Of a stretch of DNA of 37,336 bases, positions 7,997-15,000 are shown piece by piece. The DNA is taken from positions 1 to 37,336 of the forward strand of contig CAZZKG010000037.1 in NCBI GenBank assembly GCA_964654825.1, read 5' to 3'. Position numbers and translations under genes: made by a program. Position 1 is the first letter of the stretch; every line of letters starts with the position of its first letter. The DNA comes from CAZZKG01 sp964654825 (GTDB taxonomy: Bacteria; Gemmatimonadota; CAZMKB01). The notes under the pieces were generated by a model. It was given only the letters and a program-made list of their open reading frames with translations. It was not told the origin of the DNA and did no database searches.

Positions 7997-9367
7997 ATGA
8001 AAACAATCATAGAACCGTTCAAGATCAAGACCGTGGAACCTATCTCATTTACCACGAGAGCTGAAAGGGAAGAGAAAATACGGGAAGCGGGCTACAATCC
8101 ATTTCTTCTCAAGGCGGAGGATGTCATCATCGACCTCCTCACCGACTCCGGAACGGGCGCCATGTCTGCCGAGGGATGGTCAGCCATGATGCGAGGGGAT
8201 GAGTCGTATGCCGGCGCCAGAAGCTGGTACCGCTTCGAGTCGGCTGTCAGGGATGTTTTCAGCTTCAAACACGTCATCCCGACACACCAGGGGAGGGCCG
8301 CCGAACGGATCCTGTTCGGAGTTATGGTCAGCCCCGGAAAAACCGTACCGAACAACACACACTTCGACACAACCCGCGCCAACATCGAATTCCTGAAAGG
8401 CCGCGCTGTCAACCTCCTCTGCCTGGAAGGAAAGGATCCGGCCACAGAGGCCCCATTCAAGGGCAACATGGATATCAACGCTCTCGAAACACTCATCGAC
8501 GAGCTCGGTGCTGATCAGATACCGCTCGTGATGCTCACCATCACCAACAACTCGGGGGGCGGTCAACCCGTGTCAATGTCCAATATCCGTGCGGTGAGCG
8601 AGGTCGCCCACAGACACGACATACCATTTTACATCGACGCCTGCCGTTTCGCGGAGAATGCATATTTTATCAAACTCCGTGAAGCCGGATTTGCCGACAG
8701 GACCGTAAGGGAGATCGTGAAAGAAATGATGAGCCATGCCGATGGTTGTACGATGTCCGCCAAGAAAGATGCGTTCGCGAATATCGGTGGTTTTCTGTGC
8801 ACGAATGATGATGAGCTGGCTCGCGAAGAACGTGATCTCCTCATCCTCACGGAGGGTTACTCGACATACGGCGGCCTTGCCGGGCGCGACCTCGAGGCGA
8901 TAGCAGTGGGCCTAAAAGAGGTGCTGGACGAGGACTATCTGAAATACCGCATTGTGTCAACGTCGTATGTCGCCGACAGATTGACCGACATGGGGATTCC
9001 CGTCGTTCGGCCGGCCGGCGGTCACGCAGTGTATCTCGACGCCCGGGCGTTTCTCCCTCACATCCGACCACTCGAATATCCCGGCTGGGCAATCTCGGTC
9101 GAGCTGTACATCGAAGCCGGCATCCGTGGGGTCGAGATCGGCACGGTGATGTTCGGTTATGACCCGGAGACCGATTCGGAGAGCCCGGCGGAGATGGACC
9201 TGGTGCGACTCGCCATGCCGCGGCGTGTCTACACTCAGAGCCACATGGACTACGTGATCGAGGCGCTCGGTCAGGTGTGGAAGAGGCGGAATGAGATCCG
9301 CGGGATGAAGATCATCGAAGCACCGCGCTTTCTGCGTCACTTCACCGCCAGGTTCGATCGCCTTTAG
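7997..9367 (+). CDS. tnaA: tryptophanase (tryptophan indole-lyase)
   Basis: A 456-residue PLP enzyme of the beta-eliminating lyase family (tryptophanase/tyrosine phenol-lyase), which cleaves L-tryptophan to indole, pyruvate and ammonia in the cytoplasm. Family blocks are intact: DLLTDSGTGAMS, MMRGDESYAG, PTHQGR, SGGGQPVSMSN, RFAENAYFIK and the PLP lysine in MSAKKD (Lys257), with GGHAVYLDAR later. Length and numbering match tyrosine phenol-lyase, but the residues that separate the two enzymes are of the tryptophanase kind: Asp124 (Thr in the phenol-lyase), Ile381 (Arg) and His448 (Phe). I therefore call tryptophanase. The ATG at 7997 follows TTTTAGGAGA; an upstream ATG at 7874 would add 41 unconserved residues. 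Confidence 0.92.
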   Translation: MKTIIEPFKIKTVEPISFTTRAEREEKIREAGYNPFLLKAEDVIIDLLTDSGTGAMSAEGWSAMMRGDESYAGARSWYRFESAVRDVFSFKHVIPTHQGRAAERILFGVMVSPGKTVPNNTHFDTTRANIEFLKGRAVNLLCLEGKDPATEAPFKGNMDINALETLIDELGADQIPLVMLTITNNSGGGQPVSMSNIRAVSEVAHRHDIPFYIDACRFAENAYFIKLREAGFADRTVREIVKEMMSHADGCTMSAKKDAFANIGGFLCTNDDELAREERDLLILTEGYSTYGGLAGRDLEAIAVGLKEVLDEDYLKYRIVSTSYVADRLTDMGIPVVRPAGGHAVYLDARAFLPHIRPLEYPGWAISVELYIEAGIRGVEIGTVMFGYDPETDSESPAEMDLVRLAMPRRVYTQSHMDYVIEALGQVWKRRNEIRGMKIIEAPRFLRHFTARFDRL

Positions 9368-9406
9368 CTGATACCGGATGCATGCTTCCCCGCAACCCGA
9401 ACTTTG

Positions 9407-9435
9407 TTGACAGACATCCCTGTCTGAAGTATTAT
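9407..9435 (+). promoter_or_regulatory. promoter of ftcD with a dyad in the spacer
   Basis: TTGACA (9407-9412), 17-bp spacer, TATTAT (9430-9435). The dyad CAGACA (9411-9416) / TGTCTG (9421-9426), separated by TCCC, overlaps the -35 end and the spacer and could be an operator. Transcription would begin near 9442, about 50 bases before the ATG at 9494. Confidence 0.7.
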
Positions 9436-9493
9436 CATGATGAACAGACGAGGTATATGGTAACTCTTAACAATAAGACAGAGAAGCAGGGAA

Positions 9494-11179
9494 ATGAACA
9501 ACCAGCTCATTGAATGTGTCCCGAATTTCAGTGAGGGCCGGGATCTCAAGGTCATCAAACAGATCACCGACAGGATAGAATCCATCGAAGGCGTCAGTCT
9601 CCTCGATGTCGATCCGGGCAGGGCTACAAACAGAACTGTCGTCACTTTCGTCGGTCCCCCCGAAGCGGTCATCGAAGCGGCCCTTCTGGCAGTGAAAAAA
9701 GCCTCCGAGCTGATCGACATGAGCAGTCACACCGGCGAACACCCGAGAATGGGCGCTACGGATGTCTGCCCCCTCGTGCCGGTTTCTCACATCACGATGG
9801 ATGAGACGGTGGAGTATGCCCGTAAACTGGCGAGGAGAATCGGCGAGGAGCTCGGTATCAGCACGTACTGTTACGAGTATGCAGCCCTGTCCGAGCAGCG
9901 CAGGAATCTCGCGGATGTCCGTGCCGGCGAGTACGAAGGTCTGAAGGAGAAGCTCGCAAAACCTGAATGGAAGCCCGATTTCGGCCCTGCCGAATTCGAT
10001 CCGAGATCCGGCGCGACAGCCGTTGGTGCAAGGGATTTCCTGGTGGCATACAACGTTAACCTCAACACCACCTCTACCCGTCGCGCGAACGCCATCGCCT
10101 TCGATATACGCGAGAAGGGCCGTAAAAAGAGGGAAGGCGATCCGATCACCGGTCCTGTCGTCAGGGATGAGCATGGTAACGAAGTGTGGATCCCCGGCAG
10201 CCTGAAACACGCCAAAGCGATCGGCTGGTACATCGAAGAATACGGGATAGCCCAGATCTCCATCAATCTGACAAACATCAATGTGACTCCGGTTCACGAA
10301 GCGTTCGAAGAAGTATGCAGAAGAGCGGAAGCGAGGGGTGTCAGGGTCACCGGTTCCGAGCTTGTCGGTCTCATCCCCCTCAAAGCCATGCTCGACGCGG
10401 GCAGGTATTTTCTCAAGAAGCAGCAGCGTTCCACCGGTATCGCTGATTCCGAGATCATCAAGATCGCCGTTAAATCACTGGGGCTCGATGAACTATATCC
10501 CTTCAAGCCGGACGAGAAAATCATCGAATACGCCATCACGGATCGATCGAATAAAAAACTCGTGGACATGCCGCTCTCGGGTTTCGTGGAAGAGACGGCT
10601 TCGGAATCCCCGGCCCCCGGCGGCGGTTCCATCTCGGCCGCTGTCGGCGCGATGGGAGCCGCCCTGGCGACGATGGTCGCCAACCTCTCATCACACAAAC
10701 GTGGCTGGGACGAGCGCTGGGAAGAGTTCTCGGACTGGGCGGACCGGGGAAAGATTTATCACGACGAGCTCCTCGTACTCATCGATGAGGATACCGCCGC
10801 CTTCAACAGGATCATAGAAGCATTCGGTCTCCCCAAGGGGACCAAGTCCGAAAAGCTCGAGCGCAGGAAAGCAATCGAAGCGGCGACCAGGCAAGCAATC
10901 GAAGTGCCGTTTCGGATCATGCAGAAAGCACATGATTCCATGGAGATCATAAAAGCCATGGCGGAGATCGGCAATCCGAACTCGGTCTCCGATGCCGGGG
11001 TAGCCGCGCTCTGCGCCCGGACAGCTGTGATGGGTGCGTACCTGAACATCAGAATAAACGCCGGCAGTGTGGAAGATAAAAAATGGATCGACAACATTCT
11101 CAGCCACGGCAGACAAATCCAGGAGAGTGCAATCTCCCTCGAGAAGGAGATCCTCACAATCGTCGATGGTAAGTTGTGA
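9494..11179 (+). CDS. ftcD: bifunctional glutamate formimidoyltransferase / formimidotetrahydrofolate cyclodeaminase
   Basis: A 561-residue two-enzyme fusion, similar in length to vertebrate FTCD. Residues 1 to about 325 are the formiminotransferase: IECVPNFSEGRD at the start, HTGEHPRMGATDVCPLVP with the catalytic-site histidine near 80, and ARDFLVAYNVNLNT opening the second subdomain near 177. Residues ~360-555 are the cyclodeaminase (FchA-like), with ESPAPGGGSISAAVGAMGAA near 370 and GNPNSVSDAGVAAL near 495. Together they pass the formimino group of N-formimino-glutamate, the end product of histidine breakdown, to tetrahydrofolate and release ammonia, giving methenyl-THF. No hutH, hutU or hutI is within the window. 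It follows tnaA by 126 bases but has its own promoter. The ATG is preceded by CAGGGAA. Confidence 0.93.
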   Translation: MNNQLIECVPNFSEGRDLKVIKQITDRIESIEGVSLLDVDPGRATNRTVVTFVGPPEAVIEAALLAVKKASELIDMSSHTGEHPRMGATDVCPLVPVSHITMDETVEYARKLARRIGEELGISTYCYEYAALSEQRRNLADVRAGEYEGLKEKLAKPEWKPDFGPAEFDPRSGATAVGARDFLVAYNVNLNTTSTRRANAIAFDIREKGRKKREGDPITGPVVRDEHGNEVWIPGSLKHAKAIGWYIEEYGIAQISINLTNINVTPVHEAFEEVCRRAEARGVRVTGSELVGLIPLKAMLDAGRYFLKKQQRSTGIADSEIIKIAVKSLGLDELYPFKPDEKIIEYAITDRSNKKLVDMPLSGFVEETASESPAPGGGSISAAVGAMGAALATMVANLSSHKRGWDERWEEFSDWADRGKIYHDELLVLIDEDTAAFNRIIEAFGLPKGTKSEKLERRKAIEAATRQAIEVPFRIMQKAHDSMEIIKAMAEIGNPNSVSDAGVAALCARTAVMGAYLNIRINAGSVEDKKWIDNILSHGRQIQESAISLEKEILTIVDGKL

Positions 11180-11224
11180 GCTCTAAAGAACTGATGTTTA
11201 CTTCAAGCAGGGGTGGAAAATTCG

Positions 11225-11257
11225 TTCCGGGTGATCACGAAATCGACGCTCCCGGAA
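11225..11257. terminator. possible terminator hairpin between ftcD and the radical SAM gene
   Basis: TTCCGGG (11225-11231) pairs with CCCGGAA (11251-11257) around a 19-base loop, in the gap between two convergent genes. No T tract follows directly, so the call rests on position. Confidence 0.3.
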
Positions 11258-11312
11258 TGTTATCGAAACCCACTCGACCGGTGATGAAGTAAAATGTCTC
11301 CCCCCTTCGTTC

Positions 11313-12068
11313 TCAGAAGAACACTTCATACGTCATATCCCTCCTCTCCAGTTCCCGGATAAACCTCTGCTTATAGTGATCGAAGAACTCATCCGATGCC
11401 GCACTCTCGAGTCCATGACGTCTGTAAAAACCCCTGATTGTGTTGACATAATTCATCCGGTCGATGAGAACCCTGTCCGCCTTTCCCTCGAGCATTTCGA
11501 TGAGTTTTTCCGGGTTACCGGGGATGAGCGGACCAACGAAGGCGAATGTCCGGATTCCTGCTACATGCAATGTTTCGAGGGCCTGCAACCTCTCACGCAG
11601 CGGTGAAGCCCCGGGCTCGAACAGCTTTGCCGTGTCCTTATCATCCGTTGTTATCGTCATGCCGACCTCTATATTCTCGAACCGGCTCAACAGGTCCAGA
11701 TCCCGCAACACCAGCGCCGATTTTGTTTGAATATTCACGGGCATCTGTCTCTCCTCCAGCTCTTTGAGACATTCCCGGGTAATACCGTATTTTGCCTCGA
11801 GCGGCTGGTATGGATCGCAGACTGATGATATCCACACGGTGCCCGGCTTCGCCCTCACCAGCTGCTTCCTCAAGACCTGTGGCGCGTTGACTTTTACATC
11901 GACAAAATCTCCCCAGGCTTCCCTGTGTCCTGAATATCTCCTCATGAACAGCCGGGCGTAGCAATACACACAACCGATACCGCAGCCGGTGTACGGGTTG
12001 AGGCAGAAGTCGAATATTTTTGATTTGTTGAGAACACTCCTGGCCCTGATTTCACCGACGGCAACCAT
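11313..12068 (-). CDS. SplB/Rv2578c-type radical SAM protein
   Basis: A 251-residue radical SAM enzyme. The cluster motif is C29-x3-C33-x2-C36 in the context NPYTGCGIGCVYCYAR, the form seen in spore-photolyase-like proteins and the Rv2578c family ('DNA repair photolyase' in COG terms). Downstream blocks fit this group: FVDVKVNAPQVLRKQL, VWISSVCDPYQPLEAKY, VNIQTKSALVLRDLDLL and the FVGPLIPG strand. The usual role of these proteins is not proven; photoproduct repair is only a family label, and no SplB-specific thymine-dimer residues can be confirmed here. The ATG at 12068 lacks a strong ribosome binding site. The gene converges on ftcD and is followed upstream by a 321-base AT-rich gap that should hold its promoter. 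Confidence 0.82.
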   Translation of the reverse strand: MVAVGEIRARSVLNKSKIFDFCLNPYTGCGIGCVYCYARLFMRRYSGHREAWGDFVDVKVNAPQVLRKQLVRAKPGTVWISSVCDPYQPLEAKYGITRECLKELEERQMPVNIQTKSALVLRDLDLLSRFENIEVGMTITTDDKDTAKLFEPGASPLRERLQALETLHVAGIRTFAFVGPLIPGNPEKLIEMLEGKADRVLIDRMNYVNTIRGFYRRHGLESAASDEFFDHYKQRFIRELERRDMTYEVFF

Positions 12069-12389
12069 CCATCACCATGTGCTTCCCGAGTGAGATAATC
12101 ATCTCTCAAAATATTATAGAAACAAAATATAATAATGAAACAGCTTTATACAAAAACAATCAATGAGCTCTCACAGCGGAACGCGATCCTTTCGTCCACA
12201 ACTATTATCTGATTGACTCCGCTATCAGCAACTGACATGTTCTTTTTCGATGAGAACAGACAGGCAATGATACTTCAGGAGGAGAGGAAGCATTCGTTTC
12301 ATGATAAAGAAACCGAATCCATATTTACAAACGGACAGTCTGAGGGATATAAACTGGGCCACACGACCTGGTGGATTCTGCGGATGATA
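12069..12389. other. intergenic stretch, AT-rich, probable promoter of the radical SAM gene
   Basis: No gene is supported here. The part at 12100-12170 is markedly AT-rich; on the minus strand it holds TATAAT at 12113-12118, with no convincing -35 at 16-18 bases, and several overlapping TATATT-like boxes. The rest (12170-12389), beyond the anti-sigma-like gene's stop, shows no clear terminator. Confidence 0.4.
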
Positions 12390-12803
12390 TTACTCCATGT
12401 TCTTCACAACGATGATCGTGCCGTTACCCGGATGATCCGGCTCGTCCCGATAATCCTCCAGCACAGATGAATCTTCGACACGGTTTTTTGGAACTACCAG
12501 TTTCCGTACAGGATGGGATGATTCACGGACAGGTTTTATCACGGAATTCTTGACGGTTTCAGGCTTGCTCCCGTACTGCATGCCCAGGAAAAATGTCACG
12601 GCAAGGACTGCAGCTGCGGCCGTGGCCTGTCCGAACCAGCGCCAGGCTCTTTTTGGTGAGGCTTGAATCAGACCTCGTCTCTGAAGTGTCCTGACGATCC
12701 GATCCTCTTCACCCTTCGAGTAGTGATTCTTATCAGCTAACGAGCGAAATGCCTCCTGCTCTTCTCTCGTCAGGTCGCTGTTCTGATCTTTCATCATGCT
12801 CAT
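12390..12803 (-). CDS. anti-sigma-like single-pass membrane protein
   Basis: A 137-residue protein with a soluble N-terminal ~60 residues (charged, helical; LTREEQEAFRSLADKNHYSK, then RIVRTLQRRGLI), one membrane helix at about 57-78 (FGQATAAAAVLAVTFFLGMQ) and a polar periplasmic tail of about 55 residues. Its gene starts 71 bases inside the ECF sigma gene, in another frame, so the two are translated as a coupled pair. The topology and gene order are those of a membrane anti-sigma factor that holds its cognate sigma at the membrane, but no zinc-finger (HxxxCxxC) motif is present and no known anti-sigma family is recognised, so the role is inferred from context. Start could be Met1, Met3 or Met4. 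Confidence 0.62.
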   Translation of the reverse strand: MSMMKDQNSDLTREEQEAFRSLADKNHYSKGEEDRIVRTLQRRGLIQASPKRAWRWFGQATAAAAVLAVTFFLGMQYGSKPETVKNSVIKPVRESSHPVRKLVVPKNRVEDSSVLEDYRDEPDHPGNGTIIVVKNME

Positions 12804-13362
12804 GTTGATACCCGTCCATTGATGTTAACATAATCCGAACCGCTTTCCTTGCCCTGGAAAGCTGACTTTTCGACGTCCCCTCTTCTATCCCGAGAAACCC
12901 GGAGATCTCACCATGCGTGTATCCTTCCACATCATGCAGGATTAGAACCTCACGATAACCATCGGGCAGATTTCCTATCACCCTTTCGAGATCGATGAGA
13001 TTGATCCTCTGATTCATCCTGGCCGGCTGGGAACCCTCGACATTTTCCACCATCTCCCTCGACTGGACTCTTTTCCTCTTTCGCAGAAATTCACGGGAAC
13101 AGTTGATTGCAATACCAGTCAACCAGGTTCTCAGGGTCGATTCCCATCTGAAGTCGGACAGATGTTCGATGGCGCGGATCCAGGTGGCCTGAATAACGTC
13201 TTCCACTTCTCCATCAAGAGCTCCCACGAGATGTACGAGTAGTTGATTGAGTGAGGGTGCATGACGTCTGTACAACTCACGGAACGCTCTCTCTTCGCGC
13301 GTGCAGAGGAACTCTGCGACAAGCTCCTGATCTCTTGTGGGGCCGTTAGGGTTACCTGACAT
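12733..13362 (-). CDS. ECF-family RNA polymerase sigma factor
   Basis: A 209-residue sigma-70-family factor of the extracytoplasmic-function type. Region 2 covers about residues 15-90 (FRELYRRHAPSLNQLL, then VEDVIQATWIRAIEHLSDF and LRTWLTGIAINCSREFLRKR), and region 4 about 125-180 (IGNLPDGYREVLILHDVEGYTHGEISGFLGIEEGTSKSQLSRARK), the usual helix-turn-helix that reads the -35 element. I use the ATG at 13362, which has AAGGG nine bases upstream; an ATG three codons earlier is also possible. It is followed by the overlapping anti-sigma-like gene. No promoter was convincing, but a dyad (CTTCGAT 13383-13389 / ATCGAAG 13397-13403) lies just upstream and could bear on autoregulation. Confidence 0.9.
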   Translation of the reverse strand: MSGNPNGPTRDQELVAEFLCTREERAFRELYRRHAPSLNQLLVHLVGALDGEVEDVIQATWIRAIEHLSDFRWESTLRTWLTGIAINCSREFLRKRKRVQSREMVENVEGSQPARMNQRINLIDLERVIGNLPDGYREVLILHDVEGYTHGEISGFLGIEEGTSKSQLSRARKAVRIMLTSMDGYQHEHDERSEQRPDERRAGGISLVS

Positions 13363-13382
13363 CCACGCCATCCCTTAAATTG

Positions 13383-13403
13383 CTTCGATCACCCGAATCG
13401 AAG
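13383..13403. promoter_or_regulatory. inverted repeat before the ECF sigma gene
   Basis: CTTCGAT and ATCGAAG arms, 7 bp each, spaced by seven bases, 21 bases upstream of the sigma-factor ATG. Candidate operator; there is no T tract to suggest a terminator for the gene that ends at 13481. Confidence 0.4.
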
Positions 13404-13480
13404 TTACTGTTCGGGGCATGGTGAAGGTGTGAAAGAGCAAGAGCTCCATCACACCGCACACACTTTCATGTTTTCAACAT

Positions 13481-14680
13481 CTATCTCTGAGCCGCCAGAA
13501 GCTGTTCAAATCGTACAAGCTGTTCCTGGAAATATTCGTTTTCCGGATCTTCTGCTATCGCGAGTCGGGTGTATTCGACCGCTTCCCCGCAGTCACCGCT
13601 CAGGTTGCAGACCTCGGCGAGAGTGTCGAGAATGTTAGCCTTCTCCCTCCCGGCTGGTGCCAGTTCGATCCCCCTCCGGGCCATCGTCTCCGCCTCGGTG
13701 AGATTGACTTCGTTCTGAAAACACCACCAGGCGAAAATGTTGAGCTGGTTCGCATCCTCTAGCCACCCGTCGGGCATAGCCGCTTTTCTCAAAGCGACAG
13801 CTCTGTCGACATCTTTGCTTACGTAAAGCGTATATTCAGGTATGAGTTTCGCACGCTTCTCGACAACACCTTCATCCTGTGAATCGGCAGTCTGTTCGAC
13901 GGCCACTTTCAGGTATGGCACAAAGAGAGATTTTTCACCTTCTCTCAGCGAGATTTTGTACATCGACAGGGCCACCTTTAGGAGATCCTTGTCGGAGCGA
14001 TTGTCAGATGTGAGCACGATATCCGCCTGCGCCCTCACCTGGTCGGAACTGTACAATTGATAGTAGTTGCCATAAGCCATGGAATTAAAGATGAAAGCGG
14101 CATAATTCGTGTCAGTCGAAGGATTGATCTCCTGAGCCCGGCGGTAATATGCGGCGGCCTCTGCGAACATCCCCTCGGCATGACGAATGTCGCCCAGTTT
14201 TCGGGCGTCCTGCTCAGTGGGTACCTTTTGAAACCGTTCAAGCCTCTCATTGACGGTCACGGGATCATCTAATGAAGATACAAGTCTCTTGAGGAAGCAG
14301 TCATGACACCCGAAACCATACCAGCGATCGACGATCTCGCCGCTGCTGTTTGTGAGAATGAAGGTCGGGTAGTTTCGAACTGTATAGACCCCCGCCACCC
14401 CGACACCGTCTTTCTCCTTCACCCCAATCGAGCAGAATATGACATTCTCCATGAGGCTGGCTCTGAATTCATCATCTGACTGTAAGACCTTGTCGAACTC
14501 CTCGGATGCTTTGCTCCACTTGATTCCGACCTTGACTAGTATGGGCAGATTCTCTTTTTGAGCAAGTTGCTTGGCCTCATCGAACGACTTCACCTGCGTT
14601 GCCACAGCAGGTACAGCGAGAGAGAAGGCCAGGAGAGCAACGAACAGGAAAACAAGCCGCGTTGATTTGAAATTTTTCAT
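13481..14680 (-). CDS. exported thioredoxin-fold protein with TPR-like tail
   Basis: A 399-residue protein with a Sec signal peptide (residues 1 to about 27, ending AVPAVATQ). Residues 30-140 have a thioredoxin fold in the DUF255/thioredoxin_7 style: LPILVKVGIKWSKAS, where WCxxC is expected at 55-59 but WSKAS is found, and the cis-proline strand NYPTFILT at 103-110. A CxxC pair (C125-H-D-C128) occurs later, after the strand that ends the fold core, so any redox function would use a displaced pair. Residues ~150-395 are alpha-helical TPR-like repeats (AAAYYRRAQEINPSTDTNYA; AVEYTRLAIAEDPENEY). The ATG at 14680 follows AAGGAGGGG. Periplasmic; probably a scaffold or a chaperone-like factor. Confidence 0.75.
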   Translation of the reverse strand: MKNFKSTRLVFLFVALLAFSLAVPAVATQVKSFDEAKQLAQKENLPILVKVGIKWSKASEEFDKVLQSDDEFRASLMENVIFCSIGVKEKDGVGVAGVYTVRNYPTFILTNSSGEIVDRWYGFGCHDCFLKRLVSSLDDPVTVNERLERFQKVPTEQDARKLGDIRHAEGMFAEAAAYYRRAQEINPSTDTNYAAFIFNSMAYGNYYQLYSSDQVRAQADIVLTSDNRSDKDLLKVALSMYKISLREGEKSLFVPYLKVAVEQTADSQDEGVVEKRAKLIPEYTLYVSKDVDRAVALRKAAMPDGWLEDANQLNIFAWWCFQNEVNLTEAETMARRGIELAPAGREKANILDTLAEVCNLSGDCGEAVEYTRLAIAEDPENEYFQEQLVRFEQLLAAQR

Positions 14681-14868
14681 ATTTCTCCCCTCCTTGATTT
14701 ATACTTCAAATGATCGGCGATTGTTTCTTACAGCCCCTTTTGATACTCCTGAGTGGATGACCAGACTTTCGCGCAGAATATTCAGTCTGTGTCTCATTGG
14801 TTAGTGATGAAAAAGGCGAAAAAGGTTGCACGGCCCATCACACCGGGACACAATTTTCCGGAAGACTC

Positions 14869-14884
14869 AGTGGGCAGACCCACT
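14869..14884. promoter_or_regulatory. small hairpin just upstream of the sulfatase promoter
   Basis: AGTGGG (14869-14874), CAGA loop, CCCACT (14879-14884), ending 15 bases before the -35 box. Could be an upstream operator half or a structure in any read-through transcript. Confidence 0.3.
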
Positions 14885-14898
14885 TAGGCCAGACCATG

Positions 14899-14927
14899 TT
14901 GACAAGCGCAGCTCGAGCTGATATAAT
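14899..14927 (+). promoter_or_regulatory. perfect consensus promoter with a palindromic spacer
   Basis: TTGACA (14899-14904), 17-bp spacer, TATAAT (14922-14927). Within the spacer is a perfect 12-bp palindrome, CAGCTCGAGCTG (14909-14920), a likely operator between the two boxes. Transcription would begin near 14934, giving a 67-base leader. Confidence 0.8.
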
Positions 14928-14958
14928 AGGCCACAGAAGGAAGATATGTCTGATACGG

Positions 14959-14982
14959 GGACTGCCTCATTCAGGGCAGTCC
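14959..14982 (+). promoter_or_regulatory. leader hairpin (attenuator-like) before the sulfatase-TPR gene
   Basis: GGACTGCC (14959-14966), 8-base loop, GGCAGTCC (14975-14982), followed by TTGTTT and then the ribosome binding site GGAGGT. A perfect 8-bp stem with a short T-rich tail inside the leader: it could be a weak terminator/attenuator or could position the ribosome binding site. Confidence 0.5.
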
Positions 14983-15000
14983 TTGTTTACGGAGGTACAG

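Noticed and set aside
9467..10297. 276-codon minus-strand frame opposite ftcD
   Set aside because: ftcD is unmistakable on the plus strand; this frame is an artefact of its codon use.
12213..12470. 85-codon plus-strand frame in the gap after the anti-sigma-like gene
   Set aside because: No ribosome binding site, overlaps the end of the minus-strand gene and has no recognisable features.
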